Origin: Blasia pusilla
Lineage: Eukaryota > Marchantiophyta > Marchantiopsida > Blasiales
Assembly (NCBI GenBank): GCA_050084515.1
Contig: CM114272.1
Location: 16,802,001-16,866,000, forward strand
Direction of reading: 5' to 3'
Length of the DNA stretch: 64,000 nt
Part shown: piece by piece, positions 11,024 to 22,400 of the stretch
Numbering within the stretch: position 1 is the stretch's first letter
How the letters are laid out: each line of letters opens with the position of its first letter
Notes under the pieces: model-generated
The model's database searches: none
What the model saw: only the letters and a program-made list of their open reading frames with translations
Told to the model about the DNA's origin: nothing
Translations under genes and position numbers: made by a program

Positions 11024-11211
11024 AGGAGATACTAGGTAGATTTCGATTCCAACTTTTTCTGTAACATGGATGACATGAAGGCGACTAACGATGGGGCCAC
11101 ATGAGCACCCGGCCTTTATGCTCTTAGCGTCCTAGAGATGTATGTCGTGGTAGGTAGGGATAGATGGCTATCTGGAGTTAGAGGGACCTAACCACCAGCT
11201 AGGGGGGCGAT

Positions 11212-11320
11212 TGGAGATATTTTGGTATTTCTCGCCTCTGTGTATGGATGCCATGAGTTAGCATGGGATCGTGTGTGTTTGTGTGTGTGTTTGATGACAG
11301 CGATATGTATGCGCATGACA
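11212..11320 (+). repeat. 3' terminal segment B of copy 1, after a polypurine-like tract
   Basis: AGCTAGGGGGGCGAT (11198-11212) resembles a polypurine tract. Immediately after it, TGGAGATATTTT opens a 109-bp segment that ends GCGCATGACA at the target duplication. The same segment B occurs at 48580-48705, 49223-49348, 54280-54388 and inside the solo LTR 35966-36609. Confidence 0.65.
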
Positions 11321-11727
11321 GAGAGTGCCTTTTGATTTTCAAACACCTCTTTTCTTGACACGTGACACCCGGGCAACAATAAAATATTTCACATGCTACA
11401 GGCAGCAAGAAAAAAAATTGAATTTATGTGCAACATCATTAATCTCTTCCCTTTACAGGCTATACACTAGCTCTTCAAACACTTTTTTATTTCCCTTGCA
11501 TCACAAGGGCATCTCATCTATATTCTTATGGGAGAGTGTCTTCTTGATTTGCAAACACCTCTTTGCTTTACATATGTCAACTGGGCAACAAGAAAATGTT
11601 GCACATGCTATGGGCAATAAGAAAAAAATTGAATTTATGTGGAGCATCATTAATTTCTTCCCTTCACGAGTTATACACTAACTCTTCAGACACTTTTTTA
11701 TTTCTTGTGCATCGCACAAGCACCTTA
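11321..11727 (+). mobile_element. Short Helitron-like units, right part of a tandem array
   Basis: 11325-11516 completes the unit interrupted at 3324, and 11517-11727 is a third unit. Unit ends carry hairpins CCTTGCATCACAAGG and CTTGTGCATCGCACAAG followed by CACCTTA; the last unit continues CTAA then T, fitting the Helitron CTRR end and T insertion rule. The stems differ between units yet stay paired, which supports a selected terminal hairpin. The units are ~205-211 bp and non-coding. Confidence 0.6.
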
Positions 11728-12411
11728 CTAATTTAATTTAATCCAACTAATGCGAAGTCTTTTTATTATACGGATGTGTAATTTTGAATTATTATTTTAA
11801 GTGAATTGAGTTTGAATGATATTATTGATTTATACAATTAATTATTCTCTTGATTAAAAAGGACATGTGTCAAATGGAGAGATGATATCCAAATGAAGAA
11901 GCATTCTCCTATAATAATATAGATTGGAAGTGGCTAGTAGCATGGACTTGTTGGCCCACATAAATGGGGGTGAAAACACACATTAGAATACTAGAAGAAT
12001 GAAAGAGAATGCCTCAATAAAAGGTGTGATGGGAAAACCCTAGGAATTACCCAGAATGTGTGGGCCCATGGGATCCCCAACTGCTTGTGAGTAGGCTGGT
12101 CCACGCAATTGCTAAGAAATCATCTCATTTCATCTAATCGTGCAAATGCAAAATCCCTTTTAAAATTTTGGAATGGGTAGCAAGATGGAGTTGTTGGCCC
12201 CTATGAGAGGAGGTTAGAATCCACATTAGAATTTTGGAAGAATGAAGAGAAAGCCTAAATAAAAGGGGTGTTGGGGGAACTTATCATTAGTACAAAAAAG
12301 GGGGATTCAAAGAGTCGAGTACTTGAAACTCTCAATTGGTCCAGAAAAAGAAAAAGGGCATCCCCTATTGACTAAACTCATCAACAATATCCACTACGTC
12401 TATAGAGACAT
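11728..12411. other. AT-rich spacer with two ~105-bp repeats and an inverted Helitron-type end
   Basis: No gene is seen. On the minus strand a TCTATATTATTATAGGAGA sequence (11914-11932) matches the start of the tandem units but points the other way. Imperfect repeats at 11934-12033 and 12168-12276 share GGAAG...TTGTTGGCCC...CACATTAGAAT...GAAGAATGAA...AATAAAAGG. Similar units reappear at 19184-19421 on the far side of the chromovirus. Confidence 0.6.
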
Positions 12412-13450
12412 TGTTGTACGTCTGCTTTCCTCAAACCTCAATCTTTAGTGTTGTGGAAGCAAACGTTCACTAAGACACCCTCTGATCGCCAATCTTCACC
12501 CAAACACACTCACGTTAGTCTGGTTTGGGTCAACCGGCCTTTCAACCCACTGAGTTCTCAAGTTGGCACCTCATCAAGCTCAACCTTCCCTCTTTCTTAG
12601 CTTCCCAACATAGGCAAGTCTTTGGAGACTAGGGACAGACTTTCTGGTTAGTCCAGACACCTAAAATGGCCTTTGCTCACCTAGCGGTCCCAATTGCCCA
12701 ATGGACCTCACATGAGCCCCGAATTGAGACCCAAACATACAAGTCACAATTGGAATCCAATAGGGACGTCTGAAATCCACTCGATCTATTAGACTTGGTT
12801 CGGGTTTCGAATCCCAACGCCAAAACTCCCAATCCATTCCGTGCCCTTGAGTTGCCCCGCGACGCCCCAAAGTGGGATTCCAAGTCCCAAGCAATCTTCA
12901 AGACCTTCCCTCTTACTACTTCTTCTCGAGATTCCCGCCCTTCCCCTACCTTTGGGGAAGAGACACCCCGGCCCCTCTTTTTGGCCCCCAACCTAACTCC
13001 CCATAAATTGGTTTTTGGCCAATATCTCAGCCTCTGCTAGTGCGTTTGCTGAAATCTTATGCAGATTTGCTGGAATCAAATCTGCATAAGATTTCCAATG
13101 CCATCTTACTTGTCCCAAATACATCTTGGGACTAAAATTTATGGTAAAAAATACATTCAAAATTCCCAAACGCTAGCCACGTCCCAAATATGGTTCTCAC
13201 CTTTTGGCTATGTCACATCCTAGACTCGACTCCTCTCAAGTATGAGTCCGCATTTAGTTCTCGCTTCCTTAGATGCGACCATAAACGCATAAAAAATTCA
13301 AAGCGCTAGCATTGCTTGCGTCTCGCACTTGTGTTTCCTAACTTGTCTCTTCTTGAGATCTCTCCAAAGCGCAAACCATCCTAGCGGGAGCCCGCTAGAG
13401 TCTAGATGTTCCGCTTGGCGCTCGTTTGGTTATGAGGGTCGCAAAAAACA
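12412..13450 (-). mobile_element. Inverted solo LTR of the chromodomain Ty3 family
   Basis: The reverse complement of this 1.04-kb stretch aligns along its length with the LTR at 13492-14522: it begins near GCGACCCTCATAACCAAAC, contains ACCAGAAAGTCTGTCCC, and ends in ACGTACAACA. No internal region is attached, so it is read as a solo LTR. It lies head-to-head 41 bp from the next element. No clear target duplication was found. Confidence 0.75.
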
Positions 13451-13491
13451 TGACTAGCACTAAGAGGGCCTCCACTCTCGATGTCTACCAC

Positions 13492-14522
13492 TATTGCGAC
13501 CCTTATAACCAAACGAACACCAAATAGGTGCCCAACAGAACATCAAAACTCTAGTGGACGCACGCTACGATGATCGCGCTTTGGAGAGTCTTTTGCAAAG
13601 GTCTCTTGGAAAAGTCCAAGAGATAAAACGTGGAACAGAGTTGTGCATTTCATGCGTTAGTGGTCGCGACCAAAAATCCTAGACCAAACGCAAACCAAGA
13701 CTTGAGATGAGTTGAGTCTTGGAAGGTTGGTTGGCAAAGAGGTGAGAATCAGTTTTGGAACGCGACTAGCGTTTTGGGAAGTTGATTGTATTTCGGACGA
13801 TAAAATTTAGGTATAAGATGCGTTAGAGACAAATAAGGGTGCATTGGAAATCTTATCTTGTGGTGCTTCCAACGCAATAAACATATCAGAAAATGCATAA
13901 GTAGACGTTGAGATATTGGCCAAAAACAATTGTAAGAGCAATCAGGTTGAGGGCCACTTTGAGGGGCCCCGCTGTCCTTCCCTAAAGCTAGGGAGACCCT
14001 GGAGATCTCCAGAAGTACTTGTAGGAGAGGAGTCTCTCCAAGAAGTCTTGGAACACGAATCCCCACTTTGAGCACCAAAGGGCGTCTCAAGGGCATAGGA
14101 TGGAACGGGAGTTTGGTGTTGGAACTCGAAACCCAAACCTGATCTAAGGGAGTAGACTTTGTACACCAAACTTGGATTCCGACCCGTGATTCATTTTTTG
14201 TGAGTCTTGGTTAGGGACTCATTGGATGTCCATCGGATAGTTAGAACCACCAGGCGCGAAACGCCGTTTGAGGTTCGTGAACCAACCAGAAAGTTTGTCC
14301 CAAGTCTTTTGAGACTTGCCTGTGTTGTAAACCGCGAAACTAGGAAAGTTGATCTTGATGTGAGACCGAGATGAGAACTCGGGAAGTTAGCCCGCTGATT
14401 GATCCAAACCCGACTAACCAAAGTGCGTGTCTGAATGCAGATCAATGTTGAGAGCGTGACCTATTGAACGCACGCTTTCGCAACAACAAAGATTAACGTT
14501 CAAGGAGAGTAGGTGCATGACA
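13492..14522 (+). repeat. 5' LTR of the chromovirus
   Basis: 1031 bp. Start TATTGCGACCC corresponds to TGTCGCGACCC in the copy at 58665; end GGTGCATGACA. Shared internal landmarks with the 3' LTR include GACTTGAGATGAGTTGAGTC and ACCAGAAAGTTTGTCCC. Confidence 0.85.
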
Positions 14523-14739
14523 CATGCTATCACAACAAATCCTTGGTGAGCGTGAACGTGGGGTCGTAGAAGATCAGGACGTTTGAGAAGAACTCAAGGT
14601 AGCTGGAAGACCGCAATGCTCGAGGAGGAACGCAAGATAGAAGGAGGATATCTGAGAAAGCGAGGACTTGCAAATGGCGACCAAGGGCGAAGAACCAAGG
14701 AAGCCGCGAGTCAAATAAAAAAATCCGAGAGACAAATAA

Positions 14740-15664
14740 ATGACAGACCGTGAGCCAGAGCAGGAGATAGTGACTCCCAAAGTGCAGAGTCCTAGACATG
14801 CACATGTTCCAAACACAAATCTTTCGGCGAGGCCTTCGGCTCCAAACTCAAACGACCTAGCCTTTTATATCCAAATGATGGATTTAATGAAGGTGATGGT
14901 GGACCAAATGACCAAACAGAGCAAGGTGATCATAGAACTCAAGTTGAATGGAGCCTCTAGCCTCTAGAAGCTTTAAAACACAAATTTTCCAATGCTGGAA
15001 TGGGGTGTTCTCGGAAAGTGAGCGAGTTTCTAACGAAACTCAAACTTTACTCCGAAGCGCAAAGGGCAGATGAGCAAGACAAAGGGCACATGAGATCAAG
15101 CTCACGTAAAGGTGGAAGAACTTTGAGTTAGGAATATTTCAAGGGGTTGATTGGTAACCGATTCACTCCCGAATATTAGGAGTATCGCGATGGCATGGAG
15201 TTTGTGAGGTTGCGCCAAAGCGGATCCCTTAGCGCTTATGTGCGAGAGTTCAGTGCACAAATGAGCTCGATTTCCATGGATGAGTTTACAAAGAAGGTGA
15301 TCTTCTTAAGTGGACTCAAACCAAGCGCGGAAAAGACCCTCTTTCATATGCCTCACATTCCAGAGATGTGCACGGAGCTTGAGGCTAGCGGAGCGGATAG
15401 GGGACAATGAAGTCCAATACCAAAAACCCTTTGAGCCGAGAGGTTTCTCTAAGTTACCGAAAAACAAAGGCATGTCCATGAGGGTTTGGAATGGGGGTGA
15501 GTGCAACCACGGAGGGTCTCTTGCCCCAGCAGCGAAACAAGTGAAACTCAACGTGAAGCCAAGTGGGTCGCTATTCTCGAAGTCAACAAAGTGATTTGCT
15601 ACAATTGTGGCGAACCCGGGCATATGGCTAAGGAATGTGTGAGGCCCAAGGTTAATAAATTGAG
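14740..15664 (+). pseudogene. Gag with CCHC knuckle, chromovirus
   Basis: The first frame (14740-14967) has FYIQMMDLMKVMVDQMTKQ, a helical gag N-terminus. A second frame (15195-15410) has the Ty3 gag core (MEFVRLRQSGSLSAYVREF, then SGLKPSAEKT). A single CCHC knuckle CYNCGEPGHMAKEC is encoded near 15600-15641. Stops near 14967 and 15177 and a shift near 15410 break it. It lies directly downstream of the 5' LTR leader and just before the protease. Confidence 0.8.
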
Positions 15665-15739
15665 TATGATTTAGTTTGTTGCTAAGTACTTATTGGCAAG
15701 AGATCTAGGTATATCTCTCCAAGTCACCGAGAGGATGCC

Positions 15740-16700
15740 CAATTAGGTTTACCTAGGATCCAAGATTGCTAATCGCGATGTGATGTTGCTCGTTGATACA
15801 GGTGCTTCGCACTCATTCTTAAGCTCGAGCATCGTGAAGACGTTGGGATTGCCAACCACTAAGGCGGATGAACCCATTAGGGTAGGATTTGCGGGAGGCA
15901 AGTCCCACCAGACCTCAGAGCTAGTTTGAGGGCTAGTTGTGGGATGCGGAGTATTCGAGTTGAAGGAGAATTTCAGAGTTTGCAACATGGACAAAATCGA
16001 TAGAGTCTTGGGGAACATGTTCTTGGATGCATATGAGGTGGAACTAAGGCAAAGAATTTTGAGGTTGAGCGTCTTGGTTAACGGCAAACGGAAGGACGCC
16101 AGATTGGTTTGTGAGGTTCCTAGAAAGATGGAGTTGGTGAATGCCATCACGAGGACGAGTTTCACCGAGTTAGAGAAAGGATTCCTTTGCTTGATGAGAC
16201 AAGTAGAGGATGATGCAAGCGCGCGATGCAAAGATCAAAACTCAGCTTCAAGGGAAATCCCTAAAACGCTCAAGAGAGTTGTGAAAGAATTTGGAGATGT
16301 GTTGACGAAGGAGCTTCCAACTCACTTGCCACCACATAGGGCGGTTGATCATAAGATAGAGGTGATACCCATATCTCAATCACCTTCAAAGGTACCATAT
16401 AGGTTGAATCGAGAAGAACTTGTTGAGTTGAAGAAACAGTTGGGTGAACTCCTAGAGAGGGGTAACATTAAATTGGCAAGTCACCTTATGGAGCCCCGTT
16501 CTCTTTGTGAAGAAGAAAGATGGAAAGTTGAGACTCTGTGTTGATTACTGGGCGCTGAATAACGTGACGGTAAGGAAAAACTATCCTCTTCCAAGGATGG
16601 ATGACCTCTTTGATCGATTGTGAGGTGCCAAGTATTTCAGCCGGATTGACCTGAAGTTAGGATATTATCAAATTTGGATTGCCGAAGCGGATGTAGGAAT
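15740..16700 (+). pseudogene. Aspartic protease and truncated reverse transcriptase, chromovirus
   Basis: The protease active-site loop LLVDTGASHSFLS is encoded near 15790-15830, with a stop in the following linker near 15927. The frame 15939-16544 continues into the RT N-terminus (KELPTHLPPHRAVDHKI; VPYRLNREELVELKKQL). After a frameshift near 16470 the RT reads on in another frame ([38 protein letters not shown]) with one stop near 16621, and ends at a deletion joint near 16690. The YxDD region is absent. Confidence 0.85.
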
Positions 16701-17444
16701 TACGTGAGTGCAGACCAAAGAGATTGGGCAAAGTGGCTAAGTATGGCTGAGTATTGTTACAACTCGACCAAGTATTCTGCAAGCGGAGAGTCTCCGTTTC
16801 TTCTGGCGTATCAAAGAGAACTAGAAGAGCCTCTTGACTTGGCCCTTTTGAGGGGCGCTACATTGGCACACACTCGTCAAGCAAAAACAGAATGTTTGTT
16901 AGTGGAAATGCGTAAACAACAAGAGCGAGCGAGGAGAAGTATTGCCAAGCTTCAACTAAGGTACATGAAGCATGCTAACAAAATTTGGCGCCAAGTGAGT
17001 TTCCAAGTTGGGGAACAAGTGTGGTTGACTGTAAAGAATCTCACTCTTCCAGAGGAATTGTCCGCAAAATTTTCAGTCAAGTATGTTGGACCGTATGTGA
17101 TCAAGGCAAAGCCATTTGAGGATGTGTACACATTGGGGCTGCCAAAGGAGTTCAAGATTCACCTCACTTTCCATGTGTCATTATTGAAGAACTGTGTTCA
17201 AGACAATGTGCGGCCGGAACAAAGGATGGTGTTGAGACCACAACCGGTCATCAGAAATGAGGAACTAGAGTTTGAGGTGGAGACCATTCTGCGTTCCAGA
17301 CGTACAGCTTCCAAGTACGAGTACTTGGTCAAGTGGAAAGGCTACCATGTACAAGAGGTGACTTGGATTGCGGAGGCAGGTCTTGAATACGCGCAAGAGG
17401 CATTGCGGGACTTCAAATGGATACAAGATAGGCACATACATTAG
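16690..17444 (+). pseudogene. Integrase C-terminal part and chromodomain, chromovirus
   Basis: After the deletion joint the frame encodes the end of the integrase core (SADQRDWAKWLSMAEYCYNS), the GPY/F-type module (KYVGPYVI, LPKEFKIHLTFHVS) and a C-terminal chromodomain at about 17260-17410: FEVETILRSRR, YEYLVKWKGY, VTWIAEAGL. Chromodomains of this group bind methylated histone H3 and steer insertion to heterochromatin (family knowledge). The frame is open to its stop at 17442, but without upstream parts it is not a working protein. Confidence 0.9.
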
Positions 17445-18140
17445 TACATGGTAAAGCCAAGGAGATAACTTGTGATCGGGAAGCTTGGGCCGATTACCCG
17501 TTGTAACTAGAAAAGTTTAGTTGTTGCAATGAAGAATGCATGGATTTGGAGATTCGATGCTAGTGATTGTGATTTTGAGTTTGGTAGTGCATGGCAATGA
17601 GTAGTTTTTCATATGCTTGGGATGAAAGTCAAGGAGGCCAAACAATGAGTATTTGAGGTGAGATCTTGTATTTGGATAAGGCATCTATATAAGGACCAAG
17701 TATTGAAGTATTAACATTTGGACCCGCCCTAACGTCGCTGGGGAAAATTAGTTTGTCTTGGGGTTTGTGGTGATCTCATTCATGTTGCATGAGTGAACTT
17801 ATTGACGTGCCTAAGTAGAATACGAGTGACCCAAAAGTAGTACGAGTTGGTTAGGTAAACATATGCTTGTTTACAAAAAGTGAGTGAAGAGTTAGGTTGC
17901 AGACTTAGTTAGCTTATTTTGATAGTTTAGATTAGTTCTGTAGAACTGGTCTAGGCTGATTGAAGTGAAGAAGCTAATAATTCTCTAAGTGCTGCAAGCG
18001 ACATCCTAAGACTTGAGCCAAAAGTGGAATTGTGGATTAGCTACCAGAACGTGATTCAATATTAAGGGGTCGGCTTCGCATAACTTAACATTAAAAAGGT
18101 TTGCATTGATGAGGACATCAACCTTCTAAGGAGGGGTGAG
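17445..18140 (+). other. 3' untranslated region and polypurine tract of the chromovirus
   Basis: No open frame. It ends in the purine-rich AAGGAGGGGTGAG (18128-18140) immediately before the TGTCGCCACC start of the 3' LTR, the expected plus-strand primer position. Confidence 0.75.
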
Positions 18141-19142
18141 TGTCGCCACCCTCATAACGAAACAAACACCAAATAGACGCCAAGCGGAACATCGAAACTC
18201 TAGTGGACTCACGCTACGATCATTGCGCTTTGGAGAGACCTTCTTGGAAAAGTCCAAGAAATGCGGAACGCTTAACAGAGTTGTGCATTTCATGCATTAG
18301 TGGTCTCGACCAAAAAATCAAAACCAAACGCGAACCAAGACTTGAGATGAGTTGAGTCTTGGAAGGTTGGTTGCCAAAGAGGTGAGAATCAGTTTTGGAA
18401 CGCGACTAGCGTTTGGGGAAGTTGATTATATTTTGGACCATAACGTTTAGCCCCTAGATGCGTTTGGGACAAATAAGGACGCGTTGAAAAGCTTATCTTG
18501 TGGTGCTTCTAATGCACTAACGTTCTTAGCAAACACAAAATTAAATGTTGAGATATTGGCTGAAAATTTTGTGAGAGCAATCGGGTTGAGGGCCACTTTG
18601 AGGGGCCCGACTATCCTTCCCTAAAGCTAGGGGGACCCCGTAGATCTCCGAGGAGTCTCTTCAAGAAGTCTTGGAACACGAATCCCCACTTTGAGCACCA
18701 AAGGGTGTCTCAAGGGCACAGGATGGAATGGGAGTTTGGTGTTGGAACTCGAAACCCAAACTTGATCCAAGGGAGTGGACTTTGTACGCCACACTTGGAT
18801 TCCGACCCGTGATTCATTTTGTGTGAGTCTCGGTTAGGGACTCATTGGATGTCCATCGAACGGTTAGAACCGCCAACCGCGAAACGCCGTTTGAGGTTCC
18901 TGAACCGACCAGAAAGTTTGTCCCAAGTCTTTTGAGACTTGCATGTGTCGTAAACCGCAAAACTAGGAAAGTTGAGCTTGATGTGAGACCGAGAGGAGAA
19001 CTCATAAAGTTAGCCCGCTGATTGATCCAGACCCAACTAACCATAGTGTGTGTTTGGATGATCAATGTTGAGAGCGTGACCTACTAAACGCACGCTTTTG
19101 CAACAACAAAGATTAACGTTCAAGGAGAGTAGGCGCACGACA
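18141..19142 (+). repeat. 3' LTR of the chromovirus
   Basis: 1002 bp, TGTCGCC...GGCGCACGACA, clearly homologous to 13492-14522 with many substitutions and small indels. Confidence 0.85.
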
Positions 19143-19183
19143 ACCATGGCTTGAGCCTGGAGTAAAATAATATCGGAGCCCGT

Positions 19184-19421
19184 GTTAGAATAGTGCAAGT
19201 GGTTATAGCATAGAGGTATTGATCCCCATGAGTGGGGATTGAGGCCCGTGTTAGAAAATTGAAAGTGGGATATAGCCTAAAATTGTGGAGGTTAAGGCTC
19301 ATATTAGAATATTAGAAGTGGTTCTATCATAGAGATTCTTATGGCGATGAGTGGGGGTTGAGGCCCATGTTATAATGTTAAACATGGGATATAGCGTGGG
19401 GGCGAGGGGGAACTCTTATTA
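19184..19421 (+). repeat. Two ~119-bp imperfect tandem units
   Basis: Units starting at 19184 and 19303 share TTAGAATA.T..AAGTGGTT.TA.CATAGAG, then GAGTGGGG.TTGAGGCCC, then a second half TTA.AA..TTGAAAGTGGGATATAGC. Similar words occur at 11934-12276, so this is the same repeat family on the other side of the nested LTR elements. Confidence 0.7.
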
Positions 19422-22400
19422 TAATCTGCTTGTTTGCTTTTGATGCAATGCAGATTTACCATGCCTTTCCAACTCGCCCTTGTCTACAAAGGTTTCTTGT
19501 AGGAGGCTTCTTAGATCCTTCAATGAGGAGTCCATGTGAATGAAATTTTCATTGCAAAGCCATCTAGTGCAATGGTGATTATGGCCCCTATGACTAGGGC
19601 TTATTATGCGGATCTCTTTATCCTAATACCATGTATTCTAATCATGTCTTTGTGTTTACTCAATTCAACATGCATAAGCAGAGGGATGCAAGTTATTCCC
19701 TTGAACTTGCTTAGCCATAGTATTGAATGGAGATGCAAGCCAAATTTAATGTCACTATAACACTCTCCACTCCTTATTAGTATTTTCTACTGCTCCATTA
19801 TCTCCATGCCATGTTAGTATTTTCTATACATTGTCGTGTTAATTTCCCTCCCCATCAAACCCGTTTCTTAAAAAACCCGAGCTACATACGGGTTCTAGTC
19901 TTGTAGGAGCTAGAGGGTTTGGTATACAATGCAAAATTTCACTTGATAATCTCAAGTGCCAAGTATAATACATTGGTCCAGTTTCTTGTATGTATATAAT
20001 TGACCACAAGATCTAAGCTTAGAATCCTCGTGGGAAATTTTCATCATGTACAAGTCAATTTGTGCTACCCATACCCATATATAAATATTCCATTGCAAAA
20101 ACTTACTTGATGAGCTTAGTTGATTGTACATGCCCATTGCAATTGTCTTATACTAGATTTGCTATAGTCCTCAAATTTCTCATGAGGCACTTATCGTGGA
20201 ACTCCAAGAGGTTTCAATTCGCAATATATACTATTATAAGAGTCAGGGGTGTAAATATTTTTCCTAGTGTCATGATTATTTTTTTCAAATGCAAGAAATC
20301 AGTTTTGTCAAAAAAATTAATGAAATTTATGTACATATTTTAATTTTAAGCTTCATAACTCATTAATTGTCATTAAGACATATGCACCTTGTAAAGATTC
20401 ATTTTTGTACTATTTTAATTTAATTTTAATATTTTACTCATCAATTAAATTATGGGCCCATTCACTTATTTACTTTGTGCTAGTTCAAAATTAATTATTA
20501 GTCATGCTACAAGTTTTGCATATCAAGAAGTATTGACAATGTAAGAAAATCCTTATTATCAAATATATGGCTCACCCTGGGATAGAGAGTTCCAACCACT
20601 TGACAAGACTTCTAATTTGCATATAAGCATGTGTCCAACACCAACTAAATGCAAATAGGATTGTCCTATGGGTTGGCCTTTATAAGTGTGATATTATATC
20701 CAAATTTTCCAAACAGGTTACCTTTGAAAAATGAAAAAAATGACATTAACTTCTATACAATAACCAAATTTTTTTTTAAAAACATCTCTCAAAGAATGTA
20801 CATGAGAAAAGGACATAAAATCTTGCTTACGAGGGTTATAGCTTTTAGGGTTTACATTAACTAGTAAGGTACCTCGTTGAGGGTATTCTAAACAAGTACC
20901 CGTCCAATATAAATCATTGAGCTACGTATACTCCCCAGTATTTCATATACATTTCATACACTACTACATTTGCAACCAGTTTTGCATGTCTTGGAAGTTG
21001 TGGTATAGTTGCACTAGACAGGTAATTTTTTTAGTCCTACACTTGGAAGCATGAGAATTGGACTAGCAAGTTGAAATGGCAACACAACCCTTAAAGCTCC
21101 CTTTTCTTACACTTGAAGTTAGTTAATAATTGTTTGCAAGGTGCTTGTAAACCACTCGCAATATGTTCATAGTTTTGCAAGTCATTTGCTAGTGATTGCT
21201 AGTCAAAGTCATCACAAATAAGTTGCAAAACAATCGTAAAATAAAGAGTCCAAGTAGTGGTTTCTTGTACTCGCAAAGTAGTGTTTTTTGACTCAAAAGA
21301 GACTTGCAAAGCAGAGCTTTTCTACAGTCGTAAAGTTTTTGTTTTATAATTTATTTAGTTAAGATTCATTTTTTTGGGTTTGTACAATACTTTTTCAAGG
21401 GAGGATTCAACTCGTTGCAATTTTTTCCTAGGGGCAGCTTTGCTTTTTTTCTTCCTCTTTTATTTCTTATAGTTTAGAATCAATAATTTTGGAAAAAAAG
21501 AACATGTCATATTATGAAGTTTACCCATTGACATCTTATTTAATATCAAGAAAAAATTCCTCCCAAAAAATATCTCAAGACTTAGCTCCACCATAGAATG
21601 AAAATAGTTGCAAAGTGAGCAAAGGAGTCTCTGAAAGTTATGACAAAAAGCTAAAAGGGATTGATTTCAAGGCAAAGGAGAATTTATGGTCGACGTTTCG
21701 GTTGAGAGATTCACAAACGACTGCTTAAAATTTCAAAGACTTGCAAACCATTCAAAATTTGTGAGTCTATAACAAGTTCAATGCAATCCTCCATGGTTGC
21801 AAAGTGCTAGTCGCATAAGCCACTCTTTGCAAGTCAACGCGAGCTAAGTGCAATCCACCACAATCACAAGGGCAGAAAAAATTTCTAGACTCACAAATGA
21901 ACTCAGACTCCTAATGTTGTGTGAAGCAACGATGGAGTTGAAACAAGTAGACTTGAAAGATCGAAATCCCAATAGACTTGCAAAGTGTCCGCTCTTGGCA
22001 TAAATGGAGTTGCAATGGAGCCATGTCAATCCCTCAATCCCCTACTAGTGATATGTAGATATTTCTAATGGCCCAACCAATTCCTCCTCTCATGATTGTT
22101 GTATAGGTTTGATATGGAGTTTGCTTCATAAGTCAAATCCCATTGTTGTGATAAAGTTTAAGTTTCATTTTCACGCTTTCTACTATGTTGTATAATGAAA
22201 ACCACTTCATCCATTCAAAGAAGCCACTTTGGTTGTGCGTACTTCCCTCCTCCTTTGATCCAACTTTCCTATGCACGTTGGAGTAGTTATTCCTAGTTCA
22301 ACTCATTTCATGTGTTCAATTGTGAGGAGTTTTTTTCAATATTTAGTATCTTGTCTTGAACCTATGCTACACATGAAGCTAATAGGATAAGATTTAAGAT

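Larger units (their letters stand above)
3325..11320 (+). mobile_element. Ty3-type LTR retrotransposon with DNA methyltransferase and PHD finger, copy 1 (internally inverted)
   Basis: The element starts TGTCACGACC, ends GCGCATGACA, and is flanked by a 4-bp duplication GAGA (3321-3324 and 11321-11324). Removing it restores a continuous Helitron-like repeat unit, so both boundaries are well supported. Contents: leader 3325-4465; an inverted block 4466-7413 carrying gag, protease and most of the methyltransferase on the minus strand; then methyltransferase C-terminus, reverse transcriptase, RNase H, integrase and PHD finger on the plus strand. Every coding part has stops or shifts. Compared with copy 2, the leader end and the start of gag (about 1.3 kb) are missing and the block 4466-7413 is flipped. 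No long direct repeat links the two ends (see 3325-3836 and 11212-11320). Confidence 0.85.
13492..19142 (+). mobile_element. Chromodomain-bearing Ty3 element (chromovirus), internally deleted
   Basis: Two ~1.0-kb LTRs (13492-14522 and 18141-19142) flank gag, protease, a truncated RT and an integrase with C-terminal chromodomain. The LTRs end G(C/T)GCA(C/T)GACA; the 3' LTR starts TGTCGCCACC. Flanks ACCAC (13487-13491) and ACCAT (19143-19147) are a near-match 5-bp target duplication. Most of RT, all RNase H and the integrase N-terminus and most of its core are missing by one deletion near 16690. The LTRs have diverged visibly, so the insertion is old. Related LTRs lie at 12412-13450 and 58665-59693. 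Confidence 0.9.
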
